64,000 bases of DNA from Pseudomonas izuensis (GCF_009861505.1 NZ_WTFT01000028.1:1-64000), one strand, 5' to 3'. Numbered from the stretch's first letter, positions 43,502 to 52,725 are shown. The notes: generated by a model from the letters alone, not told the origin. Program-made: numbers and translations.

Positions 43502-44173
43502 TCAGCCGCGGCACTCGGCAAGCGTTTTCACCTGCCCCGACCCCGTCTGGTTCTCATCACTCAACCACTTCTCAAACCCCGCCCCAATCGCCGGCCATTC
43601 CGAATCCAGAATCGAATACCACGCCGTATCCCGGTTCTGGCCCTTGACCACCATGTGCTGGCGAAACACGCCCTCAAAACTGAATCCCAAACGCTCGGCC
43701 GCATATTTGGAGCGGCCGTTGCCGTTGTTGCACTTCCACTCCAGGCGACGGTAGCCGAGGGCGAAGGATTCCCTGGCCAGCAGGTAAATCGCCTCGGTGC
43801 TTTTCGGTGATCGCTGCATGGGGGCGCCGAAGGTGACGTGGCCGATTTCGATGCGGCCCTGGGCCGGGACGATGGACATCAGGCTGAGGATGCCTTGCAC
43901 GTCGCCGCTCGCGCGGTCGATCACGCTGAAGAAGTAAGGGTCACTGTTAGCGGCATGGTTGTTCAGCCAGTCATTGAAGGCACTGCGTTCCGGGAACGGG
44001 CCGTATGGCAAATAATCCCAGAGCTTCGGGTCGGCACCGGGGCCTTGCAGGGCTTTGAACAAGCCGTCGCCATGGCGCGCCGGGTCGAGTTTTTCCAGGC
44101 GGATGAAACGCCCTTCGATGGTTTGGACCGTTGGCGCCGGAACACCTTTCCAGTCCGCGAGTGAAGTCGACAT
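43502..44173 (-). CDS. GNAT N-acetyltransferase, RimJ/RimL type
   Basis: A 223-residue GNAT protein with the RimJ/RimL layout: IEGRFIRLEKLDPARH start, the DVQGILSLMSI strand, the acetyl-CoA loop region MQRSPKSTEAIYLLAR and RRLEWKCNNGNGRSKYAAERLGFSFEG. Acceptor unknown; relatives act on protein N-termini or small molecules. The ATG at 44173 has GGAGAACAAC upstream. Second of three genes that appear to form one minus-strand unit with a PaiB-like protein. Confidence 0.9.
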   Translation of the reverse strand: MSTSLADWKGVPAPTVQTIEGRFIRLEKLDPARHGDGLFKALQGPGADPKLWDYLPYGPFPERSAFNDWLNNHAANSDPYFFSVIDRASGDVQGILSLMSIVPAQGRIEIGHVTFGAPMQRSPKSTEAIYLLARESFALGYRRLEWKCNNGNGRSKYAAERLGFSFEGVFRQHMVVKGQNRDTAWYSILDSEWPAIGAGFEKWLSDENQTGSGQVKTLAECRG

Positions 44174-44190
44174 GTTGTTCTCCTTGAACC

Positions 44191-44637
44191 TTAGATGGCC
44201 TTGCGAAACTGAATGAAACCGGGACGCTCGGCGATGCGCTCGTAGAGCTGGATCGCGGTGGCGTTGGTTTCGTGGGTCAGCCAGTGGACCTTGTTGCAAC
44301 CGTCAGCCTTGGCGGTGCTGTAGACGAATTCGATCAGCTTGCGGCCGACGCCGGTGCCGCGGGTTTCGGGCGCCACCAGCAGGTCTTGCAGGTAGCAGGA
44401 ATTTTCGATGGCCCAGTTCGAACGATGGTAGATGAAATGCACCATGCCCACTGCTTTGCCGTCGGCCCAGGCCAGCGCGGCGTGAGTCGGCTCGTTCGGG
44501 TCGAGCATGCGCTGCCAGGTGCTGTCAGTCACAGCCTCGGGCAGTTCGGTGTTGTAGAAGCGCAGGTAAGCCTGCCACAGCGGCAGCCAGGCGGGGTGGT
44601 CGTCGGCGCTGACCGGGCGAATCTCGATCTGACTCAT
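44191..44637 (-). CDS. GNAT N-acetyltransferase
   Basis: A 148-residue GNAT domain with the acetyl-CoA binding motif LLVAPETRGTGVGRKLIEFVY at about 82-102 and the closing TNATAIQLYERIAERPGFIQF. Start 44637 is preferred over 44643 because AAGGA is then correctly spaced. It lies 9 bases after the PaiB-like gene. In Bacillus PaiA is a spermidine/spermine acetyltransferase paired with PaiB, so polyamines are a possible substrate (inference). Confidence 0.9.
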   Translation of the reverse strand: MSQIEIRPVSADDHPAWLPLWQAYLRFYNTELPEAVTDSTWQRMLDPNEPTHAALAWADGKAVGMVHFIYHRSNWAIENSCYLQDLLVAPETRGTGVGRKLIEFVYSTAKADGCNKVHWLTHETNATAIQLYERIAERPGFIQFRKAI

Positions 44638-44646
44638 GTTCATTCC

Positions 44647-45270
44647 TTAACGCATCAATTGGGCAAGCGTCTGGTCGTGCACATCGGGGCTGGCGGCCAA
44701 CCCTTCGCGCACGCCGGCGATGTCGGCGGGACTACGGTTCTGGCTGAGCTTGCGCTTGCCCTCCAGGCGTTCGATGGGCACGGCAAAACCGACGATGGCC
44801 TTGAGCATGCCGTCGATGTAATCGGCGGGGGCATCGGCGACCTTCCAGGGCTGGGCACGGCCGCTCTCATGGCGATCGGTCAGGGTGCTGACGATGTCGA
44901 GCAGCCGTCCGCCATCGCTGAATGTTTCGGCACGGCCATAGGCGTGTACCGCGACGTAGTTCCAGGTCGGGACGACTTTGCCGTGCTCGGCCTTGCTCGG
45001 GTAAAAGCCCGGGCTGACGTAGGCATCGGCACCGGAAAAAATCAGCAGGGCCTCGGCGCCGTCGCGCAGGTCTTTCCACTGTGGATTGGCCTTGGCCAGG
45101 TGCCCGTACAGCGTGCCGTTCGGACCTTGTTCGCGATGAAGCAGCACGGGCACATGGCTGGCTTGCAAACCGTGTTCGCCGTGGGTCACCAAGATGGCGA
45201 GGCGGGTGGCGAGAATCAGTTCGTGCAACTGGGACAGCTCATCGATGGCGAAAGCGCGGGGCGTGTACAT
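44647..45270 (-). CDS. PaiB-like FMN-binding protein
   Basis: A 207-residue PaiB/FMN-binding split-barrel protein (MYTPRAFAIDELSQLHELI, HLAKANPQWKDL, VPTWNYVAVHAYGRAE, and a C-terminal KRKLSQNRSPADIAGVREGL). Annotated in databases as FMN-binding negative transcriptional regulator; direct DNA binding is poorly supported and a flavin- or haem-related role is possible. Start 45270 has AAGGAAATT upstream. It heads a unit with two GNAT genes and diverges from a MocR regulator. Confidence 0.88.
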   Translation of the reverse strand: MYTPRAFAIDELSQLHELILATRLAILVTHGEHGLQASHVPVLLHREQGPNGTLYGHLAKANPQWKDLRDGAEALLIFSGADAYVSPGFYPSKAEHGKVVPTWNYVAVHAYGRAETFSDGGRLLDIVSTLTDRHESGRAQPWKVADAPADYIDGMLKAIVGFAVPIERLEGKRKLSQNRSPADIAGVREGLAASPDVHDQTLAQLMR

Positions 45271-45330
45271 GGCGAAAATTTCCTTGGCGAATGCCTGCAT
45301 ACTAGGCAGGCTATTGGTCTGTTGTAAGAG

Positions 45331-45360
45331 CCATTAATGAGCAATTTTATAGGTCCATTA
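45331..45360. promoter_or_regulatory. Direct-repeat candidate MocR site
   Basis: CCATTA occurs at 45331 and 45355, 24 bases apart (about two helix turns), with GGTCT and GGTCC nearby, in the 92-base gap between the PaiB-like and MocR starts. MocR/PdxR regulators bind such direct repeats in divergent promoters. Confidence 0.4.
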
Positions 45361-45362
45361 CC

Positions 45363-46904
45363 ATGTCGGACTCGTCCACACTGTCGTTGCCATTCAACCC
45401 GGCCGGTATCGAGCTTGATCGCCGTAAAGGTTTGAGCCGCCAGCTCTATCAGGCGTTGCGCATGCGCGTACTTGATGGGCGACTCGCCAGCGGCACGCGG
45501 CTGCCCGCCAGTCGGGACCTGGCGGCGGCACTGGCGATCTCCCGTAACAGTGTGGTGCGTGCCTACGATCAGCTCTACGCCGAAGGCTTCATCGAAGGGC
45601 GGGTCGGCGATGGCACTTATGTAGCGCAGTTACCTCAGGCAAAAAAATTATCCACAAAAGTATCCACAGGCTTTTCAACAGGCTTACCCACAGCCTTATC
45701 CACAAAATCGGCTGACTTACCTGGTGTTTCATCCAGTAAAGTTATCCACAGTGGTGCGTTGCAGCGCCTGGAAAACAACCATTTGCCCCGACCCCCAAGC
45801 GGGCCACCGAGGGCTTTTCGGGTGGGTGTTCCGGCCTTCGATCTGTTTCCCTTCGACGTTTGGGCCAAGCTCAACGCGGCTTTCTGGCGCAAACCGGATA
45901 TGCAGCAACTGTGTTACGGCGACCCGGCCGGTGATGCGCGCCTGCGCAGTCTGATTGCTGCGTATTTGCGCAGCTCGCGGGGCATGCAATGCACGGCTGA
46001 ACAAATTGTGATCACCAGTGGTGCGCAGCAGGGAATCAGCCTTTGTGCACAGTTGCTGGTGGAGCCCGGCGATGGCGTGGGCGTCGAGAATCCCGGGTAT
46101 CGTGCGGCCGGACATGCGTTCGCGGTAGCGGGTGGTCGTTTGCAGGGTGTACCGGTGGACGCGGAGGGCATGGATTGCGCGGCATTGGCGGCATCCGGCG
46201 ATTGCCGCGTGGCCTACGTCACACCGTCGCATCAGTACCCGACCGGGGTGGTCATGAGCCTGGCCCGGCGCCTGGAACTGCTGGCCTGGGCCGAACGCAC
46301 CCAGGGTTGGATTGTCGAGGACGACTACGATGGCGAGTACCGTTACACCGGTGCGCCCCTGGCGCCTTTGGCGGCACTCGATCGGCAGGGGCGGGTGCTG
46401 TATGTCGGCACTTTTGGCAAAGTCGCCTTTCCGGCGTTGCGTCTGGGTTATCTGGTGTTGCCGCCGGGGTTGGTGGACGCATTTTCGCAACGCCGGGCGG
46501 TGGATGTCCGGCACTCGGAGGTGAGCACCCAGGCGGTCATGGCCGAGTTCATGGCCGCCGGGCATTTTCAGCGGCACATCCGGCGGATGCGCCGGGCCGC
46601 CCTCAGTCGTCGCAATACGTTGCTCAACGGCTGGCCGCAAGGGGTGGCGGGCGTCGGCAGCCTGCCTGCGGTTTCGGCCGGGTTGCACCTGGCAGTTGCG
46701 GTGGACAACCTGGCCCGGGAACGACAGTTAATCGAGCAAGCCGCTGGAGTGGACGTGGAAATCAACGGCCTGAGCAGTTACTGGCTGCCGGACTCGACAG
46801 TGCCAATCGATCAGCGTGCCGGGCTGGTGCTGGGTTTCGCCGCGGTGCCAGAGCCGGCGATCGAGTTGGCACTGGCACGCTTGCGGGAAGTCTGGCGGGT
46901 GTGA
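45363..46904 (+). CDS. MocR-family (GntR-HTH plus aminotransferase) regulator
   Basis: A 513-residue regulator: winged helix (about 18-90; LYQALRMRVLDGRLASGTRLPASRDLAAALAIS), a long linker (about 91-140), then a fold type I aminotransferase domain (about 150-510) with VEDDYDGEYRY and the PLP lysine in GTFGKVAFPALRLGYL. It probably senses PLP plus an amino compound and controls the divergent PaiB/GNAT genes. The linker is built of tetrapeptide repeats ending in ST or PT, encoded by 12-base repeats that contain DnaA boxes (separate entry). Confidence 0.93.
   Translation: MSDSSTLSLPFNPAGIELDRRKGLSRQLYQALRMRVLDGRLASGTRLPASRDLAAALAISRNSVVRAYDQLYAEGFIEGRVGDGTYVAQLPQAKKLSTKVSTGFSTGLPTALSTKSADLPGVSSSKVIHSGALQRLENNHLPRPPSGPPRAFRVGVPAFDLFPFDVWAKLNAAFWRKPDMQQLCYGDPAGDARLRSLIAAYLRSSRGMQCTAEQIVITSGAQQGISLCAQLLVEPGDGVGVENPGYRAAGHAFAVAGGRLQGVPVDAEGMDCAALAASGDCRVAYVTPSHQYPTGVVMSLARRLELLAWAERTQGWIVEDDYDGEYRYTGAPLAPLAALDRQGRVLYVGTFGKVAFPALRLGYLVLPPGLVDAFSQRRAVDVRHSEVSTQAVMAEFMAAGHFQRHIRRMRRAALSRRNTLLNGWPQGVAGVGSLPAVSAGLHLAVAVDNLARERQLIEQAAGVDVEINGLSSYWLPDSTVPIDQRAGLVLGFAAVPEPAIELALARLREVWRV
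45648..45750. repeat. 12-base tandem repeat with DnaA boxes in the MocR linker
   Basis: Five 12-base units run from 45648 (TTATCCACAAAA, GTATCCACAGGC, TTTTCAACAGGC, TTACCCACAGCC, TTATCCACAAAA). Perfect TTATCCACA boxes are at 45648, 45696 and 45742; near matches are at 45660 and 45684. The repeats encode LSTK-, VSTG-, FSTG-, LPTA- and LSTK-type tetrapeptides in frame. Confidence 0.85.
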
Positions 46905-46916
46905 GCGCCCCGCGGG

Positions 46917-49900
46917 TTACGTAAAGAACAGTGGCGCGGCCAGCGTACGGCTGATTTCACTGCGGTAAATGGCAACGAGTTCCTGATTGCTCTTGTCGCG
47001 AAAATCGAATGATCCACCCAAACGTCGTTGTTCGACTGTCTTCAAATGTGCGGCGGTGAATGACGCCACCGGATCGGCGACATTGGTGTAGTGAAAGTGG
47101 GCATACCACAGCACCTTGCGGGTTTTGTGATCGAGCACCTCGTACTCGTCCAGATAGTCTTTGTTAGGTCCCTTGAGTCGGCGTCGAGCAGCGGTTTTTG
47201 AGATCTCGACTTCGCCTTTGCCCTTGAGCCATTCGACCCTGGCCGCCGTTGGAGGCTGCTGTTTGATCAACTGAATGCGGGTGCTGCTGCCTTTTTCATA
47301 GAGTGCGGTGGCGGCAGTGTCGAGATTTTTGTTCAGGAGGCTGGCCGCACCCTCGTTGGTGAGGTTGCTCGCGGTCAACGCATGATCGATTGCATCCATG
47401 GCATCGCGCAGGCGTGCGGCATGCTGGTGGTAGAGCTCCTCAATCTCTATCGGAATGCGTGGTGCCCGGTTGACGTGGGCCTCGGTGCGCCGCTGAAAGG
47501 CTGCCACGCCATCGAGCAATGCCTGACCGTTTTCAATGCTTTTGGCCAGGTCAGGTTTAGCCTGAGTGGGTGGCTCCCGGCGAGCGACTCTTTCCAGCCA
47601 GACCCCCGGCGTTTTTTCGTGGAAGGTGGCGATGACCTTGCCGGTCAGCGGCGACGTCACATCGACCAGGTCGGTTGGCTGCCCTGTGGTGTCCTTTCGT
47701 GTTTTGCCAACCAGCGTGCCTTTGAACCGGGTTTTGATGACCTTTCTGGACGGGGGCGTTAACGGTCTGGACGGTCCGGGCAGGGGGTCGACCAGTCGTT
47801 TCTCGCGCAGCAAATTCGCCAGCTGGTTCACCGTGTCCTTGCTGAACCCGGCCATACGAGCACGTACCTGCTCAACGCGCTCTGTCACGATGTGCTCCGG
47901 GTATTCGTTGACGAGATCGAGAAAACGTTGGTCGATGACCGTGAACTGCTCGGCCAGGTTGCTCATCGTTTCAATTCGCTCACCGAGATCTTTCAGGCTT
48001 TCATCAGTACTCAGGTCAAGGGCACTCTGGATATTCAAGGCGGTGTCCTCGATCAGGTTTTCCAGGGCGAGACGAGCGTCAGCCAGGGTTTCCTCCGGAC
48101 CGGCCTTGAGGCACAACTCCTGTGCCAGGGTGATTTGCAGCAGTTTTAGGTCATCGAGCGCAAAGGGTGGGAGTTTTGCCTTGTAGACGCGACTGACCTC
48201 GACGGCCTCTCTGCCGAGCAAGCTGAGTTCTTCGAAGCGTGTACGGGCGAGTTCGACCTTGTCGATCATTCCCTGGGTCAGATCGGTCATTCTTTCAAAT
48301 GGCCCGGCACGCTCCGCTGACGGCGCTGGAGTTTCCTCATCGAGCAACGCCAGGGTCGTGGACAGACTGCTGCGAAACTCCGACGATTGTTCATCGAGCC
48401 AGGATTGCATCAGAAACAGCTGCAACGATAACCGGTCGAGCATTGCGGTGCGGTAATTGGGCACCGGTTCCAGCGTGTTCAACGCCTTGAGCTCCTGAAT
48501 GTGGACGCCATACTCCCCGACCTGCTGATCCAGCGTATCGAGGAACGTCTGGCGTGCACTTGTGCGAGTCTCGGCAGAAGCTTCGAGCATGGCTTTGCGG
48601 GCACCCTGTAGTTGTGTCCGCTTGGCCTGCAAGGTGGCATCGAAGGCAGCGAGCGCCGCTTTTTTCTGACTCAGTTGTGCCTGGTTTTCCTGTTGCAGTT
48701 TTTTTCGCCGGTTGCGCAGGCCGCCACCGCGCAAACGTAATCGCAGGTCGACAAACCACTGGCCGCTGGCGTTGTGAGTCAGTAGCGGTCCGGTGCGCGG
48801 GGATTGCTGACGCGAGTCGATGATCTGCACCTGTTCTTCGTCATTGAGCATCACTTCGAACCAGCGCTCACCCACCTTCGCGCACCATTTCTGCCCGTGA
48901 GCATAGAGGTGCTGGTGAGGGCCTGTGCCTTGCGGATTACCAAGCCCTTCCGGTTTACGGATTTGGAGGCTATCGAGAAGCGAACCCAGGCTCGGACGCG
49001 AGCGGTTCAGGGCGCCGAAGGCATTGAGCGAAATTTCATGGGTCGCAGGAAGTGTGGTGCCGCTGATATCCGGCAATTGCAGCACCTTGATCTCCTTGGG
49101 GGCTGGCTTGGCGGGAAGCGGGCGTGGGTGTTCGGGGGGCGCTGTCGATTCCCGTGGCGGTCTGCTGCCGGTAGCCGCCCGATGGGCGAGTGCCATGCCC
49201 AGGGCCAACAGGATATCGGCGATGGCCGTCCAGTCGATGCGGGCATGATCCTCATTGGCGCTGTCACTCAAATCCTGCAAGTCATCCATGATCTGCCAGA
49301 TCCAGGCAGCGGTGCCCACACTACGCCCCAGAAACGGTAAGGCCGCATTGAAAATCATCCAGCCACCCCGTTTGAGGGACGCCCAACGCGCCTCGGCATT
49401 GGACACTGATTGACGGTCTGCCTGGGTGATCATGGCTTGCACATTCGCCTTGAACAGTGTTTCCAGTACGTCCGTTTCAATCACCCGTGTTCCGAGCGCA
49501 ACGGACCCGGACAGGTCGAGGGCGGCCGTTGGATCGACCAACAACTGCGGCACCGTCCACACCGAAGGCAGCTTTGCAGGAAAGACATACTGGGCATAGT
49601 TGAAGCGGACTGCGTCTGGCAACCAGGCCAATACCGACTCCCTGATGGTGCGGGAATGATTGATCGCATACAGCAAATTGGTCTGGCTGGGGAATTGAAT
49701 CAGAGGCGGGTCGAGCAACGGTCGATAGAGCAGGCAAGGGCCCTTGTCTGTCTGGCGCGGGCCGATGACGAACATGTTGGCGACCTCGTCGGGTGCAGCG
49801 TTGTTGCGGGTGAACGCCAGCGGACGAATCACGATGTCTTGCCCGTCTACCTGTCGATCCGCTGCACGAGCGGCGATCGCTGCGATGACATAGCGGTAGC

Positions 49901-51476
49901 CTTGCTCTTCCAGTTGCGCTTCGCCGCGTATCTTGTGTTGCAGCGCCAGCAACGGCAGCTCCACGGACAGTTGGCGGGTGTAGAGCTGTTGCAGGTCGAG
50001 GGCCCGGGTTGCGTCGTCGACCAGTTTCTGTTTCAGCATCGCCGGATAGGTCGCACCGATATCGACGGTGTTCACCAGCTTTTCCATGTAACTCACACTC
50101 ATCCAGTCAGGCACCGGGGTGCCGTCCTTATGGCTCACCATTCTGTTACCCAATGGCAGTCCCGAGAGGTTCTGCAGCGCGAGCTCGGTGAGCGATAGCG
50201 TCAGGGTTTCAGTATTGCCCGGTAACACGAAGGTACCCCAGACCACCAGGCTGGTGATGCTGATCTCGATGTTGTCGACCTTCACGTCGCCCGCTTGCGG
50301 GTGGTCCTTGAGTATCTGTTTAGTGAGAGCGTCCAGCGCGAATGCGTGGATATCGGGGACTTCGCCCTGAAATGTCTTCCCGGCGTTTTGATGCTGTATC
50401 ACCACCAGATCCAGCAAGTGTCGGCTGTAGCAGGTCTGGTCGGCGGCGGTTGCCTTGTCCAGCCAAGGTGGCAGCAAGGGGCGCAAGCTATCGAATCGGG
50501 ATTGGAGTCGAGGAGGGGGTTCTGAGGGATTGCCGACCGTTCCAACGTATGGGTAGAAGTCTGTTTCGGCCGAGGACGGGAAAAAACTGATCGAACCGAT
50601 GACGTCCGCTTCCAACGCGATGAGCGTGCAGGCCTGTTGGTCGAAGAAGTTGCCCTCGGGTTCGAAAAGCCGCCAGTTCAACGTCCCCTGGCCAGCGTTT
50701 TTTGCATAGGCGTCCCCCAGTGCCAGGCCCAAGGCGTCAAGCGAGTCGAAACTCTGGAAACCCCTGCTCAGCGAATAGGTGACGATCAGAGTACGTTCCG
50801 CCAGGGATCCCATCAGCACGGCCATGTCGAGCACATTGAGGTGCTTACGGTCTGCACCATCGCCTTGATCGACATCGATCAGGCAGGCTCGGGTCTTGTA
50901 TGGGTCGGTGGGATGTCGCTGCAATTTGTCGGGGGAGGTGAAAACAGCGAGGGCCATGGCTCGTTGATCTGCGTCCAGGTCAACCGAATCGTTGAAGTTC
51001 CACAGGCTGCGCAAGGCGTCAGATAACTGATACCAGCGCGGCTGAGCGGGAGGGATGGACTCGTTCCAGTAGTCGATCTGTTGTTCCCGATAGGCCGCGA
51101 ACAGCAGTGGCGCGAGTTCATTGATCAGGGCTCCGAGCGTGTCGACTTTCACCGGCAGTTGAACCGGCCTTTCGATTTCCGGGTGCCGGGTCAGGAAGTG
51201 TTCGCCATCCATCCAGGTCACGTGGGTGCCGGACAGACCGAGGCGCACCAGAACATCGGTGAGTGATTCGTATTGGCTCTGGCCGGGGATGACACGGTCA
51301 TTTTCGACTTGCCAGGTGGGGGTCACCAGGATGGACAGTTGTGGATCGAGGTCCAGGCTGGGGTACAGGATTTTGAGCGCCGGGCGCAGTACCTTCGAAG
51401 CGACATCCTGCAATGAAGGACCGGTCACCAATTGGGTCAGCACATCGACGGCACTGGGTGGGGAAGTTTCAAGCAT
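46917..51476 (-). CDS. Giant DUF6543 / dermonecrotic-toxin-like protein
   Basis: A 1519-residue protein with no signal peptide. The N-terminal 700 residues resemble the long Pseudomonas proteins annotated DUF6543 or dermonecrotic toxin domain (LYPSLDLDPQLSILVTPTW, QYESLTDVLVRLGLSGTH, QLPVKVDTLGALINELAPLLFAAY). A hydrophobic segment lies near 720-740 (WMIFNAALPFLGRSVGTAAWIW) and another near 765-780; then a Pro-rich hinge (about 800), a helical region with coiled coils (about 950-1270), and a C-terminal domain (about 1400-1519) ending TLAAPLFFT. No catalytic motif was identified, and no immunity or secretion gene adjoins. Start 51476 is preferred for AAGGA at 7 bases; 51515 and 51497 are alternatives. 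Converges with the MocR gene, 12 bases apart. Confidence 0.72.
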   Translation of the reverse strand: MLETSPPSAVDVLTQLVTGPSLQDVASKVLRPALKILYPSLDLDPQLSILVTPTWQVENDRVIPGQSQYESLTDVLVRLGLSGTHVTWMDGEHFLTRHPEIERPVQLPVKVDTLGALINELAPLLFAAYREQQIDYWNESIPPAQPRWYQLSDALRSLWNFNDSVDLDADQRAMALAVFTSPDKLQRHPTDPYKTRACLIDVDQGDGADRKHLNVLDMAVLMGSLAERTLIVTYSLSRGFQSFDSLDALGLALGDAYAKNAGQGTLNWRLFEPEGNFFDQQACTLIALEADVIGSISFFPSSAETDFYPYVGTVGNPSEPPPRLQSRFDSLRPLLPPWLDKATAADQTCYSRHLLDLVVIQHQNAGKTFQGEVPDIHAFALDALTKQILKDHPQAGDVKVDNIEISITSLVVWGTFVLPGNTETLTLSLTELALQNLSGLPLGNRMVSHKDGTPVPDWMSVSYMEKLVNTVDIGATYPAMLKQKLVDDATRALDLQQLYTRQLSVELPLLALQHKIRGEAQLEEQGYRYVIAAIAARAADRQVDGQDIVIRPLAFTRNNAAPDEVANMFVIGPRQTDKGPCLLYRPLLDPPLIQFPSQTNLLYAINHSRTIRESVLAWLPDAVRFNYAQYVFPAKLPSVWTVPQLLVDPTAALDLSGSVALGTRVIETDVLETLFKANVQAMITQADRQSVSNAEARWASLKRGGWMIFNAALPFLGRSVGTAAWIWQIMDDLQDLSDSANEDHARIDWTAIADILLALGMALAHRAATGSRPPRESTAPPEHPRPLPAKPAPKEIKVLQLPDISGTTLPATHEISLNAFGALNRSRPSLGSLLDSLQIRKPEGLGNPQGTGPHQHLYAHGQKWCAKVGERWFEVMLNDEEQVQIIDSRQQSPRTGPLLTHNASGQWFVDLRLRLRGGGLRNRRKKLQQENQAQLSQKKAALAAFDATLQAKRTQLQGARKAMLEASAETRTSARQTFLDTLDQQVGEYGVHIQELKALNTLEPVPNYRTAMLDRLSLQLFLMQSWLDEQSSEFRSSLSTTLALLDEETPAPSAERAGPFERMTDLTQGMIDKVELARTRFEELSLLGREAVEVSRVYKAKLPPFALDDLKLLQITLAQELCLKAGPEETLADARLALENLIEDTALNIQSALDLSTDESLKDLGERIETMSNLAEQFTVIDQRFLDLVNEYPEHIVTERVEQVRARMAGFSKDTVNQLANLLREKRLVDPLPGPSRPLTPPSRKVIKTRFKGTLVGKTRKDTTGQPTDLVDVTSPLTGKVIATFHEKTPGVWLERVARREPPTQAKPDLAKSIENGQALLDGVAAFQRRTEAHVNRAPRIPIEIEELYHQHAARLRDAMDAIDHALTASNLTNEGAASLLNKNLDTAATALYEKGSSTRIQLIKQQPPTAARVEWLKGKGEVEISKTAARRRLKGPNKDYLDEYEVLDHKTRKVLWYAHFHYTNVADPVASFTAAHLKTVEQRRLGGSFDFRDKSNQELVAIYRSEISRTLAAPLFFT

Positions 51477-51577
51477 GGGCAATCCTTGTCTGAGCATGGG
51501 GCGCACGAAAGGCACGCCGGATCAGGGCAAGGTAGAGAGCGGGTCATCGCGCGAGGCGGTAGATAAATATTGCGGGC

Positions 51578-51602
51578 AAAAAAAGACCCGCGTGTGCGGG
51601 TC
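51578..51602 (-). terminator. Rho-independent terminator of the polyamine operon
   Basis: GACCCGC-GTGT-GCGGGTC with seven A on its left, which reads as a hairpin followed by seven T on the minus strand. It lies 18 bases after the stop of the polyamine-binding protein gene. Confidence 0.92.
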
Positions 51603-51619
51603 ATGAAACTGTCGGCGCT

Positions 51620-52720
51620 TCAGGTACCGGACTTGATCTTGGTCCAGGCCCGGGTCCGCGCGCGTTCGGCATCCCGCGGCAGCGGTTGCAGGGTATAGAG
51701 CGTGCCCATCGCCGTTTCGGTCGGGTACAGGTTCGGGTTGTTGCGGATCGCAGGATCGACCAGCTCTGTCGCGTCCTTGTTCGGGTTCGGATAGCCCACG
51801 AAGTCGCTGACCGGCGCAATCACTTGCGGTTGCAGCAAATAGTTGATGAAGGTGTAGGCGTCTTCCGGGTTCTTCGCGCCTTTTGGAATCGAGAGCATAT
51901 CGAACCAGATCGGCGCGCCTTCCTTGGGCAGGCGCATGTCGACGATTACACCATTCTTGGCTTCCTTGGCACGGTTGGCGGCCTGGGAGAAGCTGCCGGA
52001 ATAGCCAACGGCGACGCAGATATCGCCGTTGGCGATGTCAGCCATGTATTTGGAGGAGTGGAAATAGGTGACGTGCGGGCGGATCTTCATCAACAGCGCT
52101 TCTGCCTTGTCGTAGTCCGCAGGCTTCTTGCTGTTGGGGTCCAGGCCAAGGTGTTGCAAGGCCAGTGGCAGGATCTCCGACGGCGAGTCGAGCAGGGCGA
52201 CGCCGCACTGCTTGAGCTTGCTGATGTTCTCTTCCTTGAAGATCAGATCCCAGCTATCCACCGGAGCATCGGCACCCAGCGCGGCTTTGACCTTGTCCGG
52301 GTTGAAGCCGATCAGGATGGTGCCATACATGTAGGGCACGGCGAATTTGTTGCCCGGGTCGTTGGCCTCGATCAGCTTCATCAGCTTGGGGTCGAGGTGA
52401 TTCCAGTTCGGCAACTTGCTGCGGTCCAGCGGCTGGAACACCCCGGCTTCGATCTGCTTGGCCAGGAACACGTTGGACGGTACCACCACGTCGTAGCCGG
52501 AGTTGCCGGTCAGCAACTTGGCTTCGAGGGCTTCGTTGGTGTCGAAAATGTCGTAGACCAGTTTGGTCTGGGTGTTCTGCGCCTTGAAGTCTTCCAGGGC
52601 CTTGGGGGTGATGTAGTCGAACCAGTTGTAGACGCGCAAGGTTCGCTCTTCGGCATGTGCGGCGCCACTAAGCACTGCCGCGCATAGCGCTGGCGCGATA
52701 AAACGCTTGAGTCTGTTCAT
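51620..52720 (-). CDS. Periplasmic polyamine-binding protein (PotF/SpuD family)
   Basis: A 366-residue ABC-transporter substrate-binding protein with a signal peptide (cleavage near AAHAEE). Mature start RTLRVYNWFDYITPKALEDF, then YDVVVPSNVFLAKQIEAGVFQPLDRSKLPNW and GYSGSFSQAANRA, match PotD/PotF. It binds putrescine-, spermidine- or acetylpolyamine-like ligands in the periplasm. No permease or ATPase genes follow, so it must share one elsewhere. It lies 5 bases after the acetylpolyamine amidohydrolase gene, as in the P. aeruginosa aphA locus. Confidence 0.93.
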   Translation of the reverse strand: MNRLKRFIAPALCAAVLSGAAHAEERTLRVYNWFDYITPKALEDFKAQNTQTKLVYDIFDTNEALEAKLLTGNSGYDVVVPSNVFLAKQIEAGVFQPLDRSKLPNWNHLDPKLMKLIEANDPGNKFAVPYMYGTILIGFNPDKVKAALGADAPVDSWDLIFKEENISKLKQCGVALLDSPSEILPLALQHLGLDPNSKKPADYDKAEALLMKIRPHVTYFHSSKYMADIANGDICVAVGYSGSFSQAANRAKEAKNGVIVDMRLPKEGAPIWFDMLSIPKGAKNPEDAYTFINYLLQPQVIAPVSDFVGYPNPNKDATELVDPAIRNNPNLYPTETAMGTLYTLQPLPRDAERARTRAWTKIKSGT

Positions 52721-52725
52721 TGTTG

